A DNA stretch of 64,000 nt from Melaminivora sp034675505 (GTDB taxonomy: Bacteria; Pseudomonadota; Gammaproteobacteria; Burkholderiales; Burkholderiaceae_C). The translations under genes and the position numbers were made by a program. The notes beneath the pieces were generated by a model that saw nothing but the letters and a program-made list of their open reading frames with translations, was not told where the DNA came from and did no database searches. The DNA lies in assembly GCA_034675505.1 (NCBI GenBank), contig JAUCDD010000018.1:124001-188000 (forward strand), written 5' to 3'. Shown piece by piece: positions 19,696 through 28,200 of the stretch (the first letter of the stretch is position 1; each line of letters opens with the position of its first letter).

Positions 19696-20778
19696 TCAGG
19701 CCGCCGCCAGCGCCAGCGACAGGCCGGAGACGAAGGCGTCCTCCAGACGGTGGCCCAGGCACCAGTCGCCGCAGGCGCCCAGGCCGCTGGCGTCGTCCCA
19801 AACGAAGGCCTGGCCCAGCGGGCTTTGCGTCTGCGCATGCGGCCAGCAGCGCACCTGGCTGAGGGTGGGCTCTGCGCGGATGCCGGTGAGCTCGGCAAAG
19901 GCGCGTGTGAGCTTGGCGCGGATGCGCTCGTGGTCGTCCTGCAGGTGCTCCTGCGACCAGCGGGGCGAAGCCTGCACCGTCCAGCGCTCGATCTGCGCAC
20001 GCCCCGGCTTGCTGGACTCGCGTGCCAGCCAGGCGACGCGGTGGTGCGTGCTGCGCGCGGCATTCCACTGAGGCCCCAGCGTGACCAGGCCAGGCCGCAC
20101 GGCCTGGGCGAAGGCCAGCATCAGCGTCCAGCAGGGCGCGATCTGCACGTCGGCCAGCGCCTCGCTCCAGTCGGGCGCCACGGCGCAGGCGGCCAGCAGC
20201 GCCTGGGTCTGCGGCGCGGGCAGGGCGAACACCACACCGTCGAAGCCGGCCAGGGTGCGCGTGCCGCCATCCACCGTCGCCGTGCGCAGCTGCCAGGCGT
20301 GCGCGCGCATGGGGTCGCGCTCGACATGGGTGACCGCGGTGTGCGTGAGCAGCCGGCCGGCGCGGGCCAGCGGCTCGCTCCAGGCCTGCACCAGCGCGTC
20401 CATGGCGGGCGTGGCCACCCAGTGGGCCTCGCCGGGCGGCGGGGCGGCGGCGGCCACGCGGCCGGCGGCGTCCAGCACGCGCACGGTGCTGGCGCTCCAG
20501 GGGCGGGCAAGGCCGGGCACGGTCTCCAGGGCCTGGGCGAAGCGCTCGTCGCGCACGGTGAAGTACTGGGCGCCGGCGTCGAAGCTGCCGTAGGGGGTGT
20601 CCAGCGACGCAGTGCGGCCGCCGGTGCGCGGCTGTTTTTCGATCAGCGTCACGTCATGGCCGGCCTGCGCCAGCGTGCGCGCGCAGGCTACGCCGGCCAT
20701 GCCGGCCCCGACCACGGCAAAGCGGCGCGGGCCGGCGGGAGAAGGGGCGGGAGCGGCAGGGCGGCGAGATGTGGTCAT
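19696..20778 (-). CDS. FAD-dependent amine-oxidase-like protein (renalase type)
   Basis: A 360-residue flavoprotein. The Rossmann motif FAVVGAGMAGVACARTLAQAG lies near residue 20-40, followed by the dinucleotide-proximal EKQPRTGGRTAS and FDAGAQYFTVRD. The C-terminal FAD-binding segment is GLGACGDWCLGHRLEDAFVSG. The pattern fits the NAD/FAD-dependent oxidoreductase group that includes bacterial renalase-like enzymes. Substrate is unknown. It lies on the same strand just upstream of gluQ with a 49-base gap, but no functional link is clear. Confidence 0.8.
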   Translation of the reverse strand: MTTSRRPAAPAPSPAGPRRFAVVGAGMAGVACARTLAQAGHDVTLIEKQPRTGGRTASLDTPYGSFDAGAQYFTVRDERFAQALETVPGLARPWSASTVRVLDAAGRVAAAAPPPGEAHWVATPAMDALVQAWSEPLARAGRLLTHTAVTHVERDPMRAHAWQLRTATVDGGTRTLAGFDGVVFALPAPQTQALLAACAVAPDWSEALADVQIAPCWTLMLAFAQAVRPGLVTLGPQWNAARSTHHRVAWLARESSKPGRAQIERWTVQASPRWSQEHLQDDHERIRAKLTRAFAELTGIRAEPTLSQVRCWPHAQTQSPLGQAFVWDDASGLGACGDWCLGHRLEDAFVSGLSLALAAA

Positions 20779-20875
20779 GGCGGATGGTTCGCTGGACGGA
20801 AGGAGGGGGAGGCCGCGCGCGTGCGCACAGGCGTGGTGGCTACTCTACACGCGCCGGCGGGCCTGCCGGGGCTGC

Positions 20876-21811
20876 TCAGGCGGCATGGTTTTGCAGCAGC
20901 GCGGTGCGCGTGGCGGGGCTGCGCAGCTGCCCAAGCCACCAGGCCAGCGCCCGGCCGTGGGCCGCCGGCGCGGCCTCGCGCCAGGCATAGCACAGCTGCA
21001 CGGTGCGCACCGGCCGCGCCACGCGGCGCAGCACCAGCTGGCCGGCCTGCACGTAGGGGCGCGCCAGCGGCTCGGGCAGGAAGCCGCAGCCCAGCGCGCG
21101 CAGCTGGGCCTGCACCTTGGCGCGCATGTTGTCCACGGTGAAGACGTCCTGCCCGGGCAGGATGCCCATGGAGATGGGGTTGCGCCGGGCCGAATCGGCC
21201 ACGGCCACCAGGCGGTGGGAGCGCAGCGTGGCGTCGGTGAGGGGCTCGGGCAACTGCGCCAGGGGGTGGTGCGGCGCCAAGGCGAACACGAAGGGCACCT
21301 CGCCCAGCGGCTCGGCCTGCAGCCCGGCCATGTGCGTCGAGGGCAGGGTGACGCCGATGGCCAGGTCGGCCGCGCCCAGCGCCAGCGCCTCGCCCGCGCC
21401 GCTGAGGATGGCGTCGCTCCACTTGATGTGCGTGGGCGGGGCCAGGGCGTAGAAGGCCTCGACCAGGTCCAGCATGGTGGCTGGCGAGATCAGGCCGTCC
21501 ACGGACACCGTGAACTGCGCCTCCCAGCCGGTGGCGACGCGGCGCACGCGCCGGGCCACGGCCTCGGCGTCCTCCAGCAGCCGCGCGCTCTCGCGCAGCA
21601 GGGCCAGCCCGGCCTCGGTGGGGCGGGCCTGGCGCGCGCTGCGGTCGAACAGCAGCACGTCCAGGGCTTCCTCGATCTGGCGCACCCGGTAGGTCAGCGC
21701 GCTGGGCACCAGGCCCAGGGAGCGGGCGGCGGCGGCAAAGCTGCCGGCATCGGCCACGCTTTGCAGCAGCGCCAGGTTGTCCGGGGTCAGGGCGTTGCGG
21801 GCGGCCTGCAT
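20876..21811 (-). CDS. LysR-family transcriptional regulator
   Basis: A 311-residue regulator. The N-terminal winged helix (LALLQSVADAGSFAAAARSL followed by GLVPSALTYRVRQIEE) occupies residues ~10-70, with the effector-binding domain after about 95 (FTVSVDGLISPATMLDLVEAF). It has the LYSR hallmark of an AT-poor HTH with Ser-Ala-Leu-Thr in the recognition helix. It reads toward the FAD oxidoreductase, 97 bases away. No divergent gene shares its promoter; bpt lies upstream on the same strand. Its target is unknown. Confidence 0.88.
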   Translation of the reverse strand: MQAARNALTPDNLALLQSVADAGSFAAAARSLGLVPSALTYRVRQIEEALDVLLFDRSARQARPTEAGLALLRESARLLEDAEAVARRVRRVATGWEAQFTVSVDGLISPATMLDLVEAFYALAPPTHIKWSDAILSGAGEALALGAADLAIGVTLPSTHMAGLQAEPLGEVPFVFALAPHHPLAQLPEPLTDATLRSHRLVAVADSARRNPISMGILPGQDVFTVDNMRAKVQAQLRALGCGFLPEPLARPYVQAGQLVLRRVARPVRTVQLCYAWREAAPAAHGRALAWWLGQLRSPATRTALLQNHAA

Positions 21812-21874
21812 GGCGGTGTGGGGCCGGCGCGCCAGGAGCGGCCGCGGTATGCGGGTGGATGCGAGCGCATGGTG

Positions 21875-21960
21875 CTTCTATATCGATAGCAAACTATTGG
21901 CTATTGGTGCCGGCTGGAGCCGGAAATGGCATCAAAGGGCATCAAAAGGCATCAAAACGC
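21875..21960. repeat. TAGCTA-type repeat plus a GGCATCAAA tandem repeat
   Basis: The segment 21875-21930 (GATAGCAAACTATTGGCTAT, then GGTGCCGGCTGGAGCCGG) is another copy of the scattered repeat. It is followed by three units of about ten bases, GGCATCAAAG, GGCATCAAAA and GGCATCAAAA (21928-21957). The last units overlap the 3' end of bpt, so the final residues of that protein (RFDAF) come from repeat DNA. Confidence 0.7.
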
Positions 21961-22700
21961 TGCCACTGGCCGCCCAGGCGCCGCTCATGCGGCAGGAAGC
22001 GCGCCTTGTAGGCCATCTTGGCGCTCTCCTCGATCCAGTAGCCCAGGTAGACGTGCGCCAGCCCCAGCGTGCGCGCCTGCTGGATCTGCCACCACACGCT
22101 GTAGGTGCCGTAGCAGGCGCGGTCTTCGGGTTCGTAGAAGGTGTAGACGGCCGACAGCCCGTCGTCCAGCACGTCCAGGATGGAGACCATCTTGAGGGCG
22201 CCGGGCTGGCCGCCCTCGCCGGGCGCGCGGAATTCCACCAGGCGCGAGTTGACCCGGCTTTGCAGCAGGAACTGGGTGTACTGGTCGATGCTGTCGTGGT
22301 CCATGCCGCCGCCGGCGTGGCGCAGGTTCTGGTAGCGCAGGTACAGCTGGTAGTGCTCGGGCACGTAGCACAGGCGCAGCACGCGCACCTGCAGGCCGGC
22401 GTGGCGGCGCGCGGCGCGGCGCTGGCTGCGGTCGGGGCGGAACTCCGCGGCCAGCACGCGCAGCGGCACGCAGGCCTGGCACCCGTCGCAATGCGGGCGG
22501 TAGGTGAACATGCCGCTCCTGCGGAAACCCTGTTCCACCAGGCCGGAATAGACGGTGTTCTGGATCAGGTGGCTGGGCGTGGCGACCTGCGAGCGCGCCT
22601 GCCGGCCCTCCAGGTAGCTGCACGGGTAGGGCGCGGTGGCATAGAACTGCAGGCTCTGCAGCGGAAGGTCGTTGAGTTGCGTCACGCGGCGGTCGGTCAA
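21942..22700 (-). CDS. bpt: Aspartate/glutamate leucyltransferase (Bpt)
   Basis: Bpt transfers leucine from Leu-tRNA to N-terminal Asp or Glu of proteins, which marks them for ClpAP through the N-degron pathway. At 252 residues it has the normal length. Family features: YPCSYLEGRQARSQVA near the N-terminus, the Cys cluster CDGCQAC, the YGTYSVWWQIQQARTLG segment and the C-terminal YLGYWIEESAKMAYK. The aat gene, which feeds the same pathway, is also in this window (27341-28120) but not in the same operon. The last few codons lie in tandem-repeat DNA. Confidence 0.93.
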   Translation of the reverse strand: MTDRRVTQLNDLPLQSLQFYATAPYPCSYLEGRQARSQVATPSHLIQNTVYSGLVEQGFRRSGMFTYRPHCDGCQACVPLRVLAAEFRPDRSQRRAARRHAGLQVRVLRLCYVPEHYQLYLRYQNLRHAGGGMDHDSIDQYTQFLLQSRVNSRLVEFRAPGEGGQPGALKMVSILDVLDDGLSAVYTFYEPEDRACYGTYSVWWQIQQARTLGLAHVYLGYWIEESAKMAYKARFLPHERRLGGQWQRFDAF

Positions 22701-22793
22701 GGAAACGGCGGGCCGGCAGGCAGGGCGCGCACGCCCGTTCCAGCGCTCGTTCCAGTATAGGCAAGGGCCTGGGCGGGCGCGCCCACGCAGCGG

Positions 22794-24581
22794 CTATCCC
22801 GGTGCGCGCTGGCGGCATTCCTGCACGGTGACGGCCGCGTTGATGAGCGCCAGATGGCTCAGGCCCTGCGGCAGGTTGCCCAGGAAGCTGTGGTCCTCGG
22901 GGTCGATCATTTCCGAGTACATGCCCACGTCGTTGGCCAGCGCCAGCAGCTGCTCCATCAGCGCCTGGGCCGCATCGACCTGCCTGGTGTGCGCCAGGGC
23001 CGAGACCTGCCAGAACGAGCAGGCGACGAAGCAGGCTTCCTCCTCGTCGGCACCGGTGAAGCGGTACATCAGCGCATCGCGGCCCAGCCCGCGGTGCAGC
23101 GCGGCGATGGTGCTTTTCATGCGCTCGCCGCAGTCGAAGCCGCTGGCCGCGTGCAGCAGCACGGAGGCGTCCAGTTCGCCCTTTCCACCTGCCCAGGCGC
23201 AGTAGCTGCCCTGCTGGTCCGACCAGCAATGCTCCTGCACCCAGGCGTGGATGGCGCTGGCCTCGGCGCGCCAATGGTCGGCCGGGCCGTCGATGGCGCC
23301 CATGCCGTGCAGCCGCGCGGCCTCGGTGAGCGCCTGCCAGCAGCCCATCTTCGACGAGGTGTAGTGCCGCGTCTCGGGCAGCTCCCAGATGCCGGAATCC
23401 TCCTGGCGCCACAGGCCCAGCACTTCATCGGCCAGCGCGCGCAGCAGCTGCGCGGTCTCGGGGTCGAGCAGGTTGCCCTCCTGCACATAGACGCGCATGA
23501 GCTTCATCAGGTCGCCGAAGATACCGAACTGCATCTGGTCGTTGGCGCGGTTGCCGGCCACCACCGGGCCTATGCCGCGCCAGCCGGGTACGGCGCGCTG
23601 CTGCACGCTGCCCGGCAGGCTGCCGTCCAGGGCGTAGAAGATGTGCAGGCGCGGGCCGTGGCGCTTGATGGTGCGCAAGAGCCAGGCGACTGCCGCGTGC
23701 GGCTCCTCGCGCAGGCCGAAGCGGATCAGCGATTCGACGGTGAAGGCGGCATCGCGGATCCAGCCGAAGCGGTAGTCCCAATTCTTGCCGCCCTGGCGGT
23801 TTTCCGGCAGCGAGGTGGTGGCCGCGGCGGCGATGGCGCCGGTGGGCTCGTGCAGCAGCAGCTTCAGGATCAGCGCGCTGCGCTGCACGGCCTGCGCCCA
23901 CGGGCCTTCATAACGAAAATCGTGCGACCAGCGCTGCCAGGAGGCGATGGTGCGGTCCAGCCCCTCGTCGCTCAAATTTGGCACGGGCACGTGCACCGGG
24001 CCGTCCTCGGCGCCGGCGACGACCAGCACATGGCGCGAGCCGGCGCGGGTGGCAAAGCGGCCCGACACCTGCCGCTGCCCGCGCTGCTCGTCCCCATGGT
24101 TGCAGCCGCGCACCGACAGCACCACGCCGTCGCTTTGCAGCAGGCTGCCGTGCAGGCTTGCCTGCACCCAGGGCGAGGCAGTCGCCAGGCGCGTGCCGGG
24201 GGCGACCTGCCAGCAAAATTCGACCTCGCCCTCCAGCCCCTCCACCCGGCGCACCAGCTCCACCCATGACAGGCGGCCGGCAAACCCGGTGACCAGCGCG
24301 TCGGTCAGGCGGGCGCGCCCGCTGTCCGTGGCGAAGGTGGTTTGCAGCACGTTGGTGCCGGCCACATAGGCGCGCGTGGCCTCGAAGTCCTGCACCGGGC
24401 GCAGGGCGATGCAGCCGCCGCCTTCGGCATCCAGCAGCCGCGCAAACACCGGCTCCGACGCATGTCCGGCGATTGGCAGCCAGTCCACGGTCGCATCACG
24501 GCGCAGCAGCGCCACGGTGCGCCCGTCGCCAATCGGCGCGTACTCGCGCAGCGGCACGTAGTCGGGGTCGGCGCCGCTCAC
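22794..24581 (-). CDS. Glycoside hydrolase family 15 protein (glucoamylase/trehalase-like)
   Basis: A 595-residue cytoplasmic protein of the GH15 group (glucan 1,4-alpha-glucosidase or trehalase-like). Family segments: PIGDGRTVALLRRDATVDWLP in the N-terminal domain, then NRQGGKNWDYRFGWIRDAAFT and, in the C-terminal half, a GCWQALTEAARLH segment and FLGNLPQGLSHLALINAAVT. No signal peptide. It starts with GTG at 24581, overlapping the stop of the upstream SDR by four bases (GTGA), so the two are probably translationally coupled. Substrate cannot be set from sequence. Confidence 0.86.
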   Translation of the reverse strand: MSGADPDYVPLREYAPIGDGRTVALLRRDATVDWLPIAGHASEPVFARLLDAEGGGCIALRPVQDFEATRAYVAGTNVLQTTFATDSGRARLTDALVTGFAGRLSWVELVRRVEGLEGEVEFCWQVAPGTRLATASPWVQASLHGSLLQSDGVVLSVRGCNHGDEQRGQRQVSGRFATRAGSRHVLVVAGAEDGPVHVPVPNLSDEGLDRTIASWQRWSHDFRYEGPWAQAVQRSALILKLLLHEPTGAIAAAATTSLPENRQGGKNWDYRFGWIRDAAFTVESLIRFGLREEPHAAVAWLLRTIKRHGPRLHIFYALDGSLPGSVQQRAVPGWRGIGPVVAGNRANDQMQFGIFGDLMKLMRVYVQEGNLLDPETAQLLRALADEVLGLWRQEDSGIWELPETRHYTSSKMGCWQALTEAARLHGMGAIDGPADHWRAEASAIHAWVQEHCWSDQQGSYCAWAGGKGELDASVLLHAASGFDCGERMKSTIAALHRGLGRDALMYRFTGADEEEACFVACSFWQVSALAHTRQVDAAQALMEQLLALANDVGMYSEMIDPEDHSFLGNLPQGLSHLALINAAVTVQECRQRAPG

Positions 24582-25471
24582 GGCGTGGGGGTTCCGCCGT
24601 TGACGTTCAGCGTCTCGCCCATGACGAAGCTGGACTCGGCGGACGCCAGGAACACATAGGCCGGCGCCAGCTCGGCCGGCTGGCCGGCGCGGCCCAGCAG
24701 CGTGTCCTTGCCATATTCGGGCAGCTCGTCGGTGGGAAAGCCGTCGCTGACCTGCAGCGCCGTCCAGGTCGGCCCGGGCGCCACGGCGTTCACGCGGATG
24801 CCGCGCGGCCCCAGCTGCTGCGACAGGCCCTTGGTGAAGGTGTTGATGGCGCCCTTGGTCGTGGCGTAGTCCAGCAAAAAGGGCAACTGGCGATAGACCT
24901 CCAGCGAGGCGGTGCAGATGATGCTTGCGCCCGGCGGCATGTGCGGCACGGCCTCCTTGGTGACCCAGAACATGCCGAAGACGTTGGTCTTGAGCGTGCG
25001 CTCGAACTGCTCGTCGCTCAGGTCCTCGATGCGGTGGACGACGATCTGCCGGCCGGCGTTGTTGACCAGGATGTCCAGGCCGCCCAGCTCCTGCACGGCG
25101 CGCTGGACCAGCTCGCGGCAGAAGTCGCGGTCGGTCAGGTCGCCGGGGATGGCCACCGCCTTGCGCCCGGCTTTTTCGATCAGGCGCACGATGTGCTGGG
25201 CGTCCTCTTCTTCCTCGGGCAGGTAGGTGATGGCCACGTCCGCGCCTTCGCGTGCAAAGGCGATCGCCACGGCGCCGCCGATGCCCGAGTCGCCGCCGGT
25301 GACCAGCGCCTTGCGCCCGGGCAGGCGGTCGCGGCCTTCGTAGGTTTTCTCGCCCAGGTCGGGCACGGGCTGCATCTTTGCCTGGATGCCAGGCTCCTCC
25401 TGGCGCTGCTCGGGCGGGGTGATGGAGGGGTAGAGGCTGCGCGGGTCCTGCAGCGTGTATTGGTTGGCCAT
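24578..25471 (-). CDS. SDR-family oxidoreductase (YghA-like)
   Basis: A 297-residue short-chain dehydrogenase with the long N-terminal tail typical of the YghA/GsiB-type stress SDRs (QDPRSLYPSITPPEQRQEEPG). The NAD(P) motif is TGGDSGIGGAVA, the NNAG motif is ILVNNAGRQ, and the active site is YATTKGA with Ser in TASLEVYRQ. The C-terminus ends GETLNVNGGTPTP. It is translationally coupled to the GH15 gene (GTGA overlap) and follows another SDR gene, so a general-stress or sugar-related operon is likely. Substrate unknown. Confidence 0.86.
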   Translation of the reverse strand: MANQYTLQDPRSLYPSITPPEQRQEEPGIQAKMQPVPDLGEKTYEGRDRLPGRKALVTGGDSGIGGAVAIAFAREGADVAITYLPEEEEDAQHIVRLIEKAGRKAVAIPGDLTDRDFCRELVQRAVQELGGLDILVNNAGRQIVVHRIEDLSDEQFERTLKTNVFGMFWVTKEAVPHMPPGASIICTASLEVYRQLPFLLDYATTKGAINTFTKGLSQQLGPRGIRVNAVAPGPTWTALQVSDGFPTDELPEYGKDTLLGRAGQPAELAPAYVFLASAESSFVMGETLNVNGGTPTP

Positions 25472-25542
25472 GGGAACAATCCTCCTGTGGCGCCGCTGCC
25501 GCTGCGGCGTGCCAGGCCGGGCGGGCGGGCGCGGTGGCGGGG

Positions 25543-26353
25543 TTACAGGGTCGCTACCGAGCCGGAATCGACGCGGTAATTGGCGCCGTTCACGAAGCTG
25601 GCAGCGTCGGAACACAGAAAAGCGATGACGTTGGCGACCTCGTCGGGGCGGCCGCGGCGGCCCAGCTCCATGTAGGGGCGCTCCTCGTCGAGAAAGCTCT
25701 TGATGGCCTCGCCGAAGGAGGTACCCCGCTCGGCCGCGCGCTTTTCCATCATGGCGTCGGTCATGGGCGTGGCGATGAAGGCGGGGGACACGCAGTTGAC
25801 CAGCAGGCCCTCGTCCGCATAGGAGCGCGACAGGCCCTTGGCGAACGACAGGATGCCGGCCTTGGAGGCGCAATACGGCAACTCCACGTCGTAAGGCTGG
25901 ACGGCGTCCTCGGAGGCGATCAGCACGATGCGGCCCCAGCCGCCCTTGCGCAGCGACGGCAAAAAGGTGCGTACCAGCCGCACGGGGCCGAGCAGGTTGG
26001 TCTCGATGGTGTGCGACCAGCCTTCGTCGGTGCTCTCGTGGAACGGCCCCGGTCGCGCCGGTGATGCCGGCGCACTGCACCAGGATGTCGATGTCGCCCA
26101 CGGCATCCAGCACCTGCGCGTGCAGCTGCTGCACGTCGGCGGGCACGGTCAGGTCGGCGGTGAAGGCGTGGGCGTGCGGCGAGACCTCGCGCGCCTTGGC
26201 GAGGGCGCAGTCGAGCCGGTCGGGATACTGGTCGGTCATGACCACGCGGGCGCCTTCGCGCAGCAGCAGCAGCGCGGTGTGAAAGCCTATGCCCGAGTCA
26301 GCGCCCGATACCAGCGCGATCTTGTTGTTGAGTCCGAGTTCCATGCCGGCCAT
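25543..26353 (-). CDS. SDR-family oxidoreductase, one frame break
   Basis: A classical short-chain dehydrogenase. The N-terminal part has LVSGADSGIGFHTALLLLREG and a CAGITGATGA segment in place of NNAG. The C-terminal part has PYCASKAGILSFAKGL with the catalytic Tyr and Lys. The two halves lie in different frames. Removing one base at 26045-26050 gives GATGAFHESTDEGWSHT and about 269 residues in all. ATG 26353 has a GGCAGGCG ribosome site upstream; ATG 26344 (MELGLNNK) is the alternative. It reads into the second SDR and the GH15 gene. Confidence 0.8.
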
Positions 26354-26438
26354 GGTGCGCCTGCCGCCCCGTGTCGCCATAGGACGGGGCAGCCCGGCAG
26401 CGTCGGAATTCGGCGACCGCCCGGGCGCTGGCTGCTCG

Positions 26439-27344
26439 TTACTTGCCGGGCACGGGGGCTTCGGGCGATGGGCTGGCCGCAAGCTCGACCGCGCTGCGGC
26501 AGAACGCCGCCGCGCGCGCCAGGGACGCCTGCGCTACCGGCCACCACGGCGCCCACAGCTGCCCCATGTGCAGGCCATCCGGCTGCACGTGCAGGGTGAC
26601 GGCCCGGCCGGCGCCGCGGGCGCGCTGGGCCAGGATCAGGCTGTCGCCCAGCAGCACCTCGCCGGCGCCGGCCTCGACGTACAGCGGCGGCAGCAGGCTC
26701 AAATCGTCCAGCACTGGCGATGCGTGGATGTGCCCGTCCGGCAGGTCGCCCAGGCACTGGCGCGCCAGCCGCCGGTCGCCCGCGTCATCGACCATGGGGT
26801 CTTCGGTGCCCGAGCGCTCGCGCGTGCCGGACAGGCCGCTGCGATCGGTGTTGGGCGACAGCAGCAAGAGGCCGGCCAGCGGCTGCCCGCGCCGCGCCAG
26901 CGCCAGCGCCGCCACCAGCGCCAGGTGGCTGCCGGCCGAGTCGCCCGCCAGCACGATGGGGCCGGCATCCGGCTGCTGCGCCAGCGCCTGCACGGTGGCC
27001 AGCGCGGCTTCGAGCTGCGCCGGCCAGCGCTGCTCGGGCGCCAGCGGATAGGCCGGCAGCAGCACCTGCAGGCCGGTGCGCTGCGCCAGCGCCTGGCCGA
27101 TGCGCGCGTGCGTCTGCGGCGAGCCAAAGGCGTAGCCGCCGCCGTGGAAGTACACGATGCTGCCGCCCGCGCCCGGCCAGTGCAGGTCGCGCCGGGGCAT
27201 GCGCTCATGCTCGGCCATGTCGCCCAGCATCAGGCGCGCGAAGTTGCGGCGCTGCCCGGCAGTCTCGTCGCCCAGGGGATGGGCATGGATGCGGTCGATG
27301 ATCTGCTGGCGCGTGATGGGAGCGCTGGCAAAGGGCGGGGTCAT
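26439..27344 (-). CDS. Alpha/beta hydrolase, hormone-sensitive lipase type (family IV)
   Basis: A 301-residue esterase. The HSL-type oxyanion motif is YFHGGGYAFGSP, the nucleophile Ser lies in LAGDSAGSHLAL, and PDGLHMGQLW near the C-terminus carries the likely catalytic His. No signal peptide, so it is probably cytoplasmic. Its start overlaps the stop of aat by four bases (ATGA), so the two are co-translated, although no shared pathway is known. Natural substrate is unknown; short-chain esters are typical of the family. Confidence 0.87.
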   Translation of the reverse strand: MTPPFASAPITRQQIIDRIHAHPLGDETAGQRRNFARLMLGDMAEHERMPRRDLHWPGAGGSIVYFHGGGYAFGSPQTHARIGQALAQRTGLQVLLPAYPLAPEQRWPAQLEAALATVQALAQQPDAGPIVLAGDSAGSHLALVAALALARRGQPLAGLLLLSPNTDRSGLSGTRERSGTEDPMVDDAGDRRLARQCLGDLPDGHIHASPVLDDLSLLPPLYVEAGAGEVLLGDSLILAQRARGAGRAVTLHVQPDGLHMGQLWAPWWPVAQASLARAAAFCRSAVELAASPSPEAPVPGK

Positions 27345-28120
27345 GGCGGGCTGCCTCCGCCCTCGTGCGCCGTGCGCATCCCGCCGCTCAGCACGGCGTC
27401 CCAATCGCCGGGCGCAAACGCCCAGCGCGGCCCAGGCTCCGTGCGGGTGAGGGCGACATGCCGCAGGAACTGCCCGCGCGGCACCTCATGCGCGCCCAGC
27501 GAGGCCAGATGCCGCGTGTTCTGCTGGCAGTCAATCAGCCCGACGCCGCCACGCCGCGCGATGGCGACCAGCGCCGCCAGCGCGATCTTGGAGGCATCGG
27601 TGGCATGGGCGAACATGGATTCGCCAAACACCGCGCGGCCCAGCGCCACGCAATACAGCCCGCCCACCAGCCGCCCGTGCACCCAGGTCTCCACGCTGTG
27701 GGCGTGGCCGGCGGCGTGCAGCGCCTCGTAGGCCTGCACCATCTCCGGCACGATCCAGCTGCCCGCCTGTCCCTCGCGCGGGGTGCTGGCGCAGGCGCGG
27801 ATCACGGCGGAGAAATGGCTGTCCACGCGCACCTCGCACCCAGGCGTGGCGCGAAAGCGCTGCAAGGTCTTCCTCAGCGAGCGGTGCAGGCGAAATCCCT
27901 GCACCGGCAGCACCATGCGCGGCTCCGGGCACCACCACAGGATGGGCTGCCCTTCGCTGAACCACGGGAACGTCCCCTGCCCATAGGCCCGCAGCAGCCA
28001 GGGCACGTCCAGGGCGCCCCCTGCCGCCAGCAGGCCGGGGGCGGGCGCGTCATCGCCCCAGGCCTGCTGCGGCGCGGGCAGGGGGTCGTCGGCGGCCAGC
28101 CAGGGCAGGGGAAGGGCCAT
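27341..28120 (-). CDS. aat: Leucyl/phenylalanyl-tRNA-protein transferase
   Basis: Aat adds Leu or Phe from tRNA to N-terminal Arg or Lys, creating N-degrons for ClpAP. At 259 residues it is slightly longer than E. coli Aat. Family features: the YGQGTFPWFSEGQPILWWCP segment, RLHRSLRKTL, the GGLYCVALGRAVFGESMF motif and LIDCQQNTRHLASLGAHEV. The stop overlaps the start of the downstream esterase (ATGA). Bpt, with a related role, lies about 4.6 kb away on the same strand. Confidence 0.94.
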   Translation of the reverse strand: MALPLPWLAADDPLPAPQQAWGDDAPAPGLLAAGGALDVPWLLRAYGQGTFPWFSEGQPILWWCPEPRMVLPVQGFRLHRSLRKTLQRFRATPGCEVRVDSHFSAVIRACASTPREGQAGSWIVPEMVQAYEALHAAGHAHSVETWVHGRLVGGLYCVALGRAVFGESMFAHATDASKIALAALVAIARRGGVGLIDCQQNTRHLASLGAHEVPRGQFLRHVALTRTEPGPRWAFAPGDWDAVLSGGMRTAHEGGGSPP

Positions 28121-28200
28121 GCCGTCAGCGGGCGAAAAGGCAGCTGCCCAGGCTGGACCGGAATGCGCTGGCGGGCATGGTCACCTGCAGCCGCCACGCA

